From: Microbacterium mitrae
GTDB taxonomy: Bacteria > Actinomycetota > Actinomycetes > Actinomycetales > Microbacteriaceae
DNA: 64,000 nucleotides
NCBI RefSeq assembly: GCF_008017445.1
Contig: NZ_VRSW01000001.1
Coordinates: forward strand, 1,054,001-1,118,000
Reading direction: 5' to 3'
Part shown: piece by piece, positions 9,376 through 16,411 of the stretch
How the letters are laid out: each line of letters opens with the position of its first letter
Numbering within the stretch: position 1 is the first letter of the stretch
The notes under the pieces: model-generated
Databases searched by the model: none
Seen by the model: only the letters and a program-made list of their open reading frames with translations
What the model was told of the DNA's origin: nothing
Position numbers and translations under genes: made by a program

Positions 9376-10890
9376 CTACTTCCTCGTGGGCTGGGTGTGA
9401 TTGCCCTCGCCGGTGTGACCAACGTAGGTCTCTTCGATGGAACCATTAAGGAAAGACCAGTCGTTGTGAAACTGACCGCCGTTATCAATGTAGTCCTGCA
9501 ACGTGTCGGTGTATGTTCCGGCGTTGTGCGGCGCGAAGCCAACACCGTCAGCCGTGACGACATTGCCATAGACCCAGTCAACGTTCGGACCGTAGTCGGG
9601 CACGTACTGCCCGTCGAGAGCCGGAACCGGGTCAAGGGCGTGCTGCACCTGGAGCACCGGAATGTGGTTGGGAATGTCGAAGTGATCGATCGGTGAACCG
9701 TTGGTCACGATGCCCACTGTGTTGTAGCCGTGACTGGAGTCGCTGCCCATGTTGCCAGCCATGATTCCGCCCTGGCTGAAGCCGGACCACACCACGTCGG
9801 CGCCCGCAGGCACACCTGCGTCACGCATCGCCTCCATCACCGCGCGCTCGTACTGCGTGCGCAGGATCGGGTTGTCGAGCAGCACCTGGGCGACGTTGCC
9901 GTCCCAGTCGTTGATGGGGCCGCCGTCGAAACCGGGGTGAAGGCCCAGGCCCGCCCAGTCGAGGGTCGAGGGCAGATTGACAAGGTAGTAGACGGAACCA
10001 TCGGGCCGGCGAATTGTCTGCACGCTGATGGCGGTGGACTCGCCACCGCTGATTTGGTCGATCAGACCGTTCTGCTCAAGCAGATCGGTGAGGGAGCTGA
10101 TCTCGCCACGGTCCATCATGTCTTGATAGGCGTCGGCCCCCTCCCTGCTGAGGCTGGCGGGGTCAAGCTCTTCGACATCGGGGTCCCGCTGCAACATGTC
10201 GCTGATGGAACCACCAAGCAGCGGAACGTGCGAGATGATGCCGGCGAGGATGAGCCGAATCTTCTCCGCCGCCTCCATCACCAGCGGCGCGAGCTTCTGC
10301 AACAGCGTGCCCAATTGTTCCAGCGCGTTGAACATGGTCTCGATGAGGCGCCTACCTGACTGCACCAGATCGAACGCGGCATCGGCAAACTTTTCGAGGT
10401 CGTCAAGCTTGTCGAGCGGGTTCCAGCTCCAGGAGAACAGCTCGTCCCAGAAGCGGTCAAGCTGAATCAAGAAGTCGCAGATGAACTGACGCACCGCCGT
10501 GACGATGGTCGATGCGAGCTGCAGGGCCGCGGCAGCTGCGCCGCTCCACTCTGCGGTGTCGGTGACGATCGGTTCGAGGTCGTCATAGCGCTCACGCAGC
10601 TTGCGGATCGACTTGCCATCGAGCTCGGCGAGCTTGGCTTTATCACCCTCAAGCTTGTTGCCGACCGCGCGCGCATTCGCCTCAACGGAACGCCACCCGG
10701 CCGCAAAACCCGCAACTGCCGCGGGGTCGCCTAACAGGTCATCAAACCAATCGTTGAGCGGCTGGATGTATTGCAATGCCATACCGAAGAAACCCGGAAT
10801 GCTGGCACATGGGTCTCCGCCGGAGCGCGGCGCACCGCTCGCCCAGGTTTCACTTCGCAGGCTGGCTGCGATCGCGCCCGCCGAGCTCAC
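9376..10890 (-). CDS. Candidate T7SS effector: helical WXG-type N-terminus fused to alpha/beta hydrolase (esterase/lipase)
   Basis: 504 aa from GTG at 10890. Residues about 35-290 are helical and contain a W-S-G turn (TAEWSGAAAAAL), resembling the targeting half of T7SS substrates. Hydrophobic stretches lie around IILAGIISHVPLLGG. Residues about 290-504 form an alpha/beta hydrolase: nucleophile elbow G-F-S-Q-G-G (Ser about 371), possible Asp near HALDPVP and His near APHNAG. No signal peptide was seen, as expected for T7SS cargo. It overlaps the upstream EspC-like gene by GTGA. It is probably a secreted lipase or esterase. Substrate (lipid, polyester or cell-wall ester) and toxicity are unknown. 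Confidence 0.75.
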   Translation of the reverse strand: MSSAGAIAASLRSETWASGAPRSGGDPCASIPGFFGMALQYIQPLNDWFDDLLGDPAAVAGFAAGWRSVEANARAVGNKLEGDKAKLAELDGKSIRKLRERYDDLEPIVTDTAEWSGAAAAALQLASTIVTAVRQFICDFLIQLDRFWDELFSWSWNPLDKLDDLEKFADAAFDLVQSGRRLIETMFNALEQLGTLLQKLAPLVMEAAEKIRLILAGIISHVPLLGGSISDMLQRDPDVEELDPASLSREGADAYQDMMDRGEISSLTDLLEQNGLIDQISGGESTAISVQTIRRPDGSVYYLVNLPSTLDWAGLGLHPGFDGGPINDWDGNVAQVLLDNPILRTQYERAVMEAMRDAGVPAGADVVWSGFSQGGIMAGNMGSDSSHGYNTVGIVTNGSPIDHFDIPNHIPVLQVQHALDPVPALDGQYVPDYGPNVDWVYGNVVTADGVGFAPHNAGTYTDTLQDYIDNGGQFHNDWSFLNGSIEETYVGHTGEGNHTQPTRK

Positions 10891-11192
10891 GGCTCGTACC
10901 CGTCGAGAATCGCGACCGCCTCGGCCTCGATGTTTTCGAAAGACTTCAACACGCCGTCAACACCCTTGCCCATGGCATCGAGCAGGTCGCTAGCAGCATT
11001 GAGCAAATCGGCCGATCGCGACGCCAGCGCGTTGCAGGGGCCGGGAAGGTAGGCGTTCAGATAGCCAAACGCCGAAGCCGGCATGTTGACCTGCGCTTGC
11101 GAGGCGGCCGACGAAAGGTCGCTGGCGTGTGCTGCCAGCGACTTGCCCTGGCTACGCAAGACGTCTGCATTAAGGATGATGGTTCCGCGCAT
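10887..11192 (-). CDS. EspC/WXG100-like T7SS small helical protein
   Basis: 101 aa, no WXG tripeptide, helix-turn-helix-type composition with the break around NAYLPGPCNALASR. It resembles ESX-associated EspC-like proteins (MRGTIILNADVLRSQGKSLAAHASDLS). First gene of the five-gene effector module, overlapping the hydrolase start by 4 nt, so it is the likely dedicated partner of that protein. ATG at 11192. Preceded by a 255-bp gap holding a promoter-like element shared with the other esx operon. Confidence 0.7.
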   Translation of the reverse strand: MRGTIILNADVLRSQGKSLAAHASDLSSAASQAQVNMPASAFGYLNAYLPGPCNALASRSADLLNAASDLLDAMGKGVDGVLKSFENIEAEAVAILDGYEP

Positions 11193-11392
11193 GACGTCAG
11201 CCCGTCACCTTTCTCTTTGAACGCGACGATAGATGGCATGCCTGCGCCTGCCTCAGCGGCACGGAGAAAGTTCTTTCCCGCATTTGTTTCCCCCTCAGAA
11301 ACTAACCGTGAAAAGCGCGTCGAGATACTCCCCGGGGTGAAAGCCGACTTCGCCAAAACATCAAAGCAATCTTCCCCGGCCTCAACGCTAAA

Positions 11393-11404
11393 CAAAACGA
11401 TACG
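11393..11404 (-). promoter_or_regulatory. Promoter-like element shared with the main esx operon
   Basis: The 12-mer CAAAACGATACG (minus strand CGTATCGTTTTG, containing the -10-like TATCGT) is identical to the one at 15798-15809 upstream of the WXG100 operon. The -35 region here is weak (CTGGCC at 18 nt). It would give a leader of about 200 nt before the gene at 11192. Confidence 0.45.
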
Positions 11405-11447
11405 GTTCAAAGCCTGCCGCGGCCAGAAGACTCTTCTGAGAAATTAC

Positions 11448-11771
11448 TCATCTTGAACCGCTCAGCTGGCAGATAATGCCATCGACCCGATCTGCTTCTC
11501 CTGGGACGGAGATTTCTGGATCAAATCGGGCCCATCGGCGCTGGAAACCGGGCCAATGATCGCCCCATCCTCGCGCCGCCTGCGCGCTGAGCGAGCGAGC
11601 AAGCAAGAACCCTGCAATAGCGAAGCAACCCGCAAGCGCACTACCGATGACCGCCGGCAGGTGCCCAGCCCACACGCCTACCATCAACGCCATGCCGACA
11701 CCGATACACGCCACCATGAGGATGGCGAGTACCGGCGTCGACAACGCTGGTATTGGTGGGGCGGAGCGCAA
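11448..11771 (-). CDS. Small two-helix membrane protein of T7SS operon
   Basis: 107 aa, starting at a TTG directly after the TAA of the upstream gene. Two adjacent hydrophobic segments (about 13-35 and 37-59) are followed by a soluble tail of about 48 residues. Family not recognised. It is the last gene of the minus-strand esx operon, so it may be an accessory membrane component. The TTG start is chosen for its position. An internal ATG (MVACIG) is an alternative. Confidence 0.6.
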   Translation of the reverse strand: MRSAPPIPALSTPVLAILMVACIGVGMALMVGVWAGHLPAVIGSALAGCFAIAGFLLARSLSAQAARGWGDHWPGFQRRWARFDPEISVPGEADRVDGIICQLSGSR

Positions 11772-13187
11772 TTACTCGCCGAGATCTTCGATGCGTGCCC
11801 GACCGCCGGCTTCTGCCGCCCGCGAACGTGCACCGACCTCATCGTCGCCATCAAGTGATGGTGCGACAATGCCACCCATGCCGTTGCGGCGCTTCTTGTT
11901 GTCGGAGCTGCCGCCCTGGCCCGAGCCACCCATCATGCCGGAGCCTGAGCGCCCGGCACCGCCCTTGGTTCCGGAACCATTGCTGGCGCCGCCAGCAGCG
12001 CCAGATGAACCCATCATGCCGCCCGAGCGTCCGGCCGATGCGGCGGCCGCACCGCCGCGACCGGCAGCGCCGCCGGCCGTGCCGGTACCGCCCATCATTC
12101 CGGTGGAGCCGCCGAGGTTGCCTGCGAGGCCAGCGCCCGTGCGGGTTCCGGCCATGAGCTTTGCGCCACCGAGCGCTACGCCACCGCCGGCGCCGCCCAC
12201 GAGGGCCGCGCCACCGCCGCCACCGATACCGCCAGCACCACCGAAGCCAGTGCCGGGGCCGAAGCTACCGACCGGACCAGTCGGGCGAGGCCACGTTGTT
12301 GAGCCGCTGCCCGTCGGGTCGTCCGGCGTCCAGCCGATCGGCGGGTTGGTGGGGTCGAATGTCGTAAACGGGGGGACGGGGGGATTTGTTGGATCCCACG
12401 GGTCTTTCGGCCACGGACCGCAACTAATCACCGTGGGCGGATCGGTCGGAGGCAGAGCAATCGGCGGGTGTGGCGGGCCAACCGGGGGCAACGTGTTGTT
12501 GTTATCGATCGGGCCGCCAATGCCGATCTGTGGCTGCTGCGCAAGCTGCCCGTTGAACGAGTTGTTCATCGGGTTGTAACCCGCGCCAGGAATCGAGTCA
12601 TACGACGATTGGTTGGGCGGGGCGCCTGGCGTGTTGGGAGTGCGGGAATCGTCGTCATCCTGCCTTTTCTCGCGGCTGCTGTCGAAGGTGACCGCGTCCA
12701 TCGCATCACTGATCGACTTGACCTGCTTCTGAGCCTCGGCCTCACGGGCGTTTGCGAGGTAGTTGTTGATCGAGTCTGCCGTGTAGTCGCTCGCGATCCA
12801 TGACAGCGGTCCGAAAGTTATCGTCGCGCCCGCCACGGCGCCGCGCACTGCTGCTTCTTGCCACCACTCCATCTTGGCCGGGTAGCTGTCGAGGGTGTTC
12901 ATCCCGTTCTGCGCCATGGTGCGGCGAGTGGTGTTGGCCAAGTCAACCGTGGTGTCAACCACGGTCAGCTTCGTGGCGAGTTGGCTCGCCTTGAGCTTGA
13001 CGTTGTCCATCGCGGTGTCTGCGGCCACCCGCACATCACCCTGGAGATCGTCTGGCATGGCATTCGTTAGCGCCTTTGACAACTGCTCCAGCGCGATCGT
13101 GATTCGCGCGTTGTGCGTGAGACGCACGTCCGCTTGCCACGTTGATAATTCCTTGAGCTTCTGCTCCCAATAACCTGCCTGTGACAT
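11772..13187 (-). CDS. Large T7SS substrate-like protein with Gly/Met-rich tail
   Basis: 471 aa. The N-terminal 170 residues are helical (MSQAGYWEQKLKELSTW onward) with a hydrophobic patch around AVRGAVAGATITFGPLSWIA. Next come a Pro/Asn-rich linker (WDPTNPP and FDPTNPP repeats) and a Gly/Ala-rich C-terminal half with recurring Met-Met-Gly units (MMGGTG, MMGSSG, MMGGSG). The composition recalls PPE/EspB-like or ESX-associated secreted proteins, though no PPE motif is visible. It overlaps the upstream mycosin gene by TAATG, so translation is coupled. A surface or secreted structural role is likely but unproven. Confidence 0.65.
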   Translation of the reverse strand: MSQAGYWEQKLKELSTWQADVRLTHNARITIALEQLSKALTNAMPDDLQGDVRVAADTAMDNVKLKASQLATKLTVVDTTVDLANTTRRTMAQNGMNTLDSYPAKMEWWQEAAVRGAVAGATITFGPLSWIASDYTADSINNYLANAREAEAQKQVKSISDAMDAVTFDSSREKRQDDDDSRTPNTPGAPPNQSSYDSIPGAGYNPMNNSFNGQLAQQPQIGIGGPIDNNNTLPPVGPPHPPIALPPTDPPTVISCGPWPKDPWDPTNPPVPPFTTFDPTNPPIGWTPDDPTGSGSTTWPRPTGPVGSFGPGTGFGGAGGIGGGGGAALVGGAGGGVALGGAKLMAGTRTGAGLAGNLGGSTGMMGGTGTAGGAAGRGGAAAASAGRSGGMMGSSGAAGGASNGSGTKGGAGRSGSGMMGGSGQGGSSDNKKRRNGMGGIVAPSLDGDDEVGARSRAAEAGGRARIEDLGE

Positions 13188-14527
13188 TACAGTCCCCCTT
13201 CAGACTGTCCGGGCTGACGCCGGAACTTTATGACAGAAACCACAACTACTGCAATACCGGCGAGCATGATGCCGCCGCCGAGCAACCACGGCAACACGCC
13301 CGGCCCACCGTTTTCGGCAGCTTCAGGCGCCGACGATTCTTCTACTTCCGCCGCCGTCTTCGTCGGCTTCGGCGACGCCGTCTCCTCTGGTTCCGGAGTC
13401 GGCGTCGGCTCGTTCACCGCCGCAACATCCTCAGCCGACGGCAAGCCACCCGACTTATCCATCAACGGATTCTCATCCGGATACGACAACGGATCAGACG
13501 ACAAGATCCCAGCAAGCGAAACGAAACCGTACCCATACCCGTTCGTGGTGTCGCGACCCAGACCATTCTGCGCACTCGCCGTCGTATGAATCAGCGCCTG
13601 AATCAGCTGATTACCGGTCGCCGTCGGAAACTTCTGCTTCGCCAACGCCAACACGCCGGCAACCAACGGCGCGCTAGACGAGGAGCCATTGCCCGTTGAC
13701 AGACCCGACCAATCACCGACATCACCAACCTTGCCGATGTTGATCCCGGGCGCGACAACAGTGATCTCCGGCGTGACCACGGGGCCACTATTGTCGTCAC
13801 GCACCATAAGATCAAGCGTCTCAGAGACCGCGGCGACAGAAACCACACCGTTTGCGCCGACCGGGAACGTCAGATCGACTTGGTTCTCATCGTTCGGTGA
13901 GGACGAAACGACGATGACATCGTTTGCGAGTGCATACGCGAGCGCTTCGTAGTCCTCAGCAGGACTCGTCAAGCCTCGCGAAATAGAGATGATGTCATTA
14001 CCTGCGTCAACCGCCGCGACGATAGCACGGCCAACCGCAGAGCGCTGATCAGCACCCACGCTATCGAACGTGCACTCATCTTCCTCATTACCCGTGACGT
14101 AGACCTGAATATTCGCCCCCGGCGCGATTCCACCTGTGTCACCATCAATGCCGAACGGGCGCACCAGTAACTGAACCACCCCAACGCCATGACGCGCGGA
14201 ATCGGTCGTCTCCGCAGTGACGCCGACGCTATCACCGCACACGAACTCTTCGTTGACGGTGAGCTTCGCACCGGCGAGCGCGGGGGCGTCAGGGTTGATT
14301 TGTCCCTCGATGACGGCGATGTTTACGCCTTCACCGGTCCAGCCTTGCGCGTGCGCGTCAGCGATGCCCATTGCCGGATACCACCAGCCGGTCGGATCGA
14401 TCGCAGCATGCGCGGGCTCCGCCGGAACCGTGATCGACGGCACGACAAGCGCCGCGGCAAACGCCACGGTCAGAGTGAGCGCACTTAACCAGGTGTGGTG
14501 AGAGCGCCGCTGGGGCTGAGCGGTCAT
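13187..14527 (-). CDS. Mycosin-like S8 serine protease with Asp-to-Glu change in catalytic triad
   Basis: 446 aa. Signal peptide (1-41, ending AHA), subtilisin-type domain, acidic Pro/Thr linker (about 375-405) and a C-terminal membrane anchor (about 412-435) ending RRQPGQSEGGL. This is the mycosin topology. The triad His is at 113 (SARHGVGV) and Ser at 283 in GSSSSAP, but the usual Asp of (V)AVIDTG is Glu74 (NIAVIEGQI). Mycosins process or stabilise ESX machinery at the outer face of the membrane. Activity here may be reduced or absent. It sits inside the substrate operon, with TAATG overlaps on both sides. A canonical mycosin lies at 19106-20458. Confidence 0.85.
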   Translation of the reverse strand: MTAQPQRRSHHTWLSALTLTVAFAAALVVPSITVPAEPAHAAIDPTGWWYPAMGIADAHAQGWTGEGVNIAVIEGQINPDAPALAGAKLTVNEEFVCGDSVGVTAETTDSARHGVGVVQLLVRPFGIDGDTGGIAPGANIQVYVTGNEEDECTFDSVGADQRSAVGRAIVAAVDAGNDIISISRGLTSPAEDYEALAYALANDVIVVSSSPNDENQVDLTFPVGANGVVSVAAVSETLDLMVRDDNSGPVVTPEITVVAPGINIGKVGDVGDWSGLSTGNGSSSSAPLVAGVLALAKQKFPTATGNQLIQALIHTTASAQNGLGRDTTNGYGYGFVSLAGILSSDPLSYPDENPLMDKSGGLPSAEDVAAVNEPTPTPEPEETASPKPTKTAAEVEESSAPEAAENGGPGVLPWLLGGGIMLAGIAVVVVSVIKFRRQPGQSEGGL

Positions 14528-15009
14528 TAAGCTGACGCGTCTCCGCTGCCGTTGCCGAAGCCAGCATCCTTCAGCTGATCTGAGGACGGCCCACTGGTTC
14601 CGCTGCCTGCAGGCGACGTGGGAGTGGTGCTGTTTGGCGGCGGCGTCACCGTGCTCTGCATGAGCTCTTGAACGTTCTCGAGCATGACCGCGGAACGCTG
14701 CGACTGGTCGTCTTCACGAGCATTGAGGTCGGAGATCACCAGTTCTAGCGTGTCGAGTGCCTCCACGAGCTCGTTGTACAGCACACGTGCGTCACCGGAA
14801 CGAGCGGCAAGCGACGTTCGGAGATTCGAGGTGAGCTGCGTGAGCGACCCGATGCCGCCGTTCTGTTGTTCCTGCCCGTTAACGACAAAGCGCCGCACGT
14901 TCGACTGCATGTTGGTCAGCGATCCCTCGCCGCCGCTTTCCATCTCCAAGAGAAGGTTGGTCATAGCGAGCTTGACCGACTCAGAGTTAAACGAAATGTG
15001 GTGTGCCAT
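14527..15009 (-). CDS. Helical T7SS-associated protein
   Basis: 160 aa from the ATG at 15009 (MAHHISFNSES), chosen because GAGGGGATC lies just upstream. Residues 1-125 are helical with a central turn around NGGIGSLTQL, followed by a Pro/Ser/Thr-Gly tail. No WXG motif. It is encoded directly after the two WXG100 genes and overlaps the mycosin-like gene (TAATG), so it is probably a secreted partner or chaperone. No named family could be assigned. Confidence 0.65.
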   Translation of the reverse strand: MAHHISFNSESVKLAMTNLLLEMESGGEGSLTNMQSNVRRFVVNGQEQQNGGIGSLTQLTSNLRTSLAARSGDARVLYNELVEALDTLELVISDLNAREDDQSQRSAVMLENVQELMQSTVTPPPNSTTPTSPAGSGTSGPSSDQLKDAGFGNGSGDASA

Positions 15010-15092
15010 GTTAGATCCCCTCAATCTTTTCTGACGCACGGTGGGGCGGACGCAACAGCGCCCGCCCCACCGATAAAAGGTGACTCAACGAG

Positions 15093-15383
15093 TCAGGCGC
15101 CGAAGCGGCCAGCCGAAGCCTTGTCTTGCTGCATGTAGCCCTGCTGGATGTTCGTGGTCTCGGTCGAGATGCGAGCGAGAAGCACGTTCATCGCCGTGAT
15201 CGACTTGGTCCACTGTGCCTGAGCGTTGGCGTACGCAGCCTTTGCGTCACCATCCCAAGCAGCGCTGAGCTTGTCGACCTTGCTCTTCAGCTCGGCAAGA
15301 GCTGCGTCGATGCGACGGTCGTTGGTGCGGATCTCCGACGCGAGCGTCTCAAGAGCAGCGGGGTTTACGGAAAATGAATCCAT
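15093..15383 (-). CDS. WXG100 family protein with YxxxD secretion signal
   Basis: 96 aa helical hairpin. W43-D-G45 forms the WXG turn (SAAWDGDAKAAY), and Y83-M-Q-Q-D87 near the C-terminus matches the T7SS export signal YxxxD/E. Preceded by an AGGAGA-type site. It is the partner candidate of the adjacent WXG100 protein (15415-15735), since Esx proteins are normally secreted as heterodimers with one partner bearing the signal. The tail after Tyr is closely similar to that of the 97-aa protein at 8670-8963. Confidence 0.92.
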   Translation of the reverse strand: MDSFSVNPAALETLASEIRTNDRRIDAALAELKSKVDKLSAAWDGDAKAAYANAQAQWTKSITAMNVLLARISTETTNIQQGYMQQDKASAGRFGA

Positions 15384-15414
15384 CAGAATCTCTCCTTAAT
15401 TCTCCGGACGCCCG

Positions 15415-15735
15415 TTAGGACGCGCCGCCCATCATCGAGTTCAGGTTGCCGATCGTGCCCTGGAAGGACTCGTCCGATGCAGCCTGATCGCCCGCCGTCT
15501 TGCGCAGCGAGTCTTCGAGCTGGTCGAGAATGTTTGCGATCTTCTTCGCTTCCATCTCCCAGTTGTCGATCAGCGAGTAGTAACGCTGAGCGGCCGGTCC
15601 GGTCCAAGCGCTACGTGTAGCGCTTGCTGCGGCCTGAACTGCGTTCACGCGCTGCGTAATGTCTTGCTTGGCTTCGACGGCGGCCTGTGCACCAGCAACA
15701 AGCGCTCCCGCCTCAGCAGAAATGCGATCAACCAT
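15415..15735 (-). CDS. WXG100 family protein (Esx partner)
   Basis: 106 aa helical hairpin with W44-T-G46 (RSAWTGPAAQRYY). No YxxxD signal. It ends in MMGGAS, echoing the Met-Met-Gly units of the 471-aa protein in the same operon. The ATG at 15735 follows GAGGGGATG. First gene of the minus-strand esx operon and 31 bp upstream of the second WXG100 gene, so the products are expected to form a heterodimer recognised by EccC. Confidence 0.92.
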   Translation of the reverse strand: MVDRISAEAGALVAGAQAAVEAKQDITQRVNAVQAAASATRSAWTGPAAQRYYSLIDNWEMEAKKIANILDQLEDSLRKTAGDQAASDESFQGTIGNLNSMMGGAS

Positions 15736-15761
15736 TTGATCATCCCCTCAATATCCCCGGG

Positions 15762-15785
15762 CAAACAGCGTGCGATTGCTGTTTG
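15762..15785 (-). promoter_or_regulatory. Inverted repeat in the esx operon leader
   Basis: Arms CAAACAGC / GCTGTTTG separated by 8 nt, between the predicted -10 box and the first esx start. It could be a leader hairpin or a repressor site. Confidence 0.45.
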
Positions 15786-15801
15786 TCGTCTGACAGGCAA
15801 A

Positions 15802-15831
15802 ACGATACGTTGCTCGACGCACAACCGACAA
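15802..15831 (-). promoter_or_regulatory. Promoter of the WXG100 operon
   Basis: Minus strand: TTGTCG (15831-15826), an 18-nt spacer, TATCGT (15807-15802). The -10 lies within the 12-mer CGTATCGTTTTG also found at 11393-11404. The predicted leader is about 60 nt and contains the inverted repeat at 15762-15785. Confidence 0.6.
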
Positions 15832-16411
15832 GTCCTATTGCTTAGAGTTCACTCATCTAGCGTCTTTCACGGCTCCCATTCAGCTACGCGAGGCGTGGTT
15901 CCGTGGCCTGAGACGTGGTTCCGTGTGCCTGGTGCAGTGTGCCGCTTCCTGGTTCCGTGTGCCGTTTCGTGGTTCCGTGTGCCGTTTCATGGTTCCGATG
16001 TCCGTGGTTCCGGTGTCGCGCGCCGCAGGAACCGACGCGAGAGCAGGAGATCAACGCCGCACAAGGAAACCACGGCCAAAATCTCCTTCCCCGGCGTGAA
16101 TCTCCTGCCCCCACGTGGCGCCGGGCACGCCAGGCGCGTCGAGCGGGGCACGGCGAAGCACGGCCGGGCACGCCGGGCAGGCCGGGCGGGGCACGGCGAA
16201 GCAGACCCAGGCCAGGCGCAGCACGGCGAAGCAGACCCAGGCCTAGCCAGGCCAGGCTCAGCTGGACCAAACCCAGACAAGGCCGAACCGAGGCGCGCGA
16301 AAGCTGAGGGAAAGCGAGGTGCCATCCGCGCAGACGATAGGTATTGTGGTGCAGGGTACGTTCGCGCGCACGCAGCATGGCGCGAATTGCCGTGGGAAGA
16401 GGGGACTCCGC
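15832..16411. repeat. Divergent intergenic region rich in degenerate tandem repeats
   Basis: No convincing gene between the esx operon and eccD. Positions 15895-16010 carry six GTGGTTCCG-type units, several followed by TGTGCCGTTTC at 18-20-bp spacing. Positions 16145-16275 carry degenerate units of GGGCACGGCGAAGCA and CAGACCCAGGCC. The eccD ribosome-binding site (AGAGGGGAC) precedes the GTG at 16412. No clear eccD promoter was found. Confidence 0.6.

Noticed and set aside
15895..16010. Possible CRISPR-like repeat array
   Set aside because: Units are only 9-20 bp with irregular 10-20-bp spacing and no cas genes. They are simple degenerate tandem repeats.
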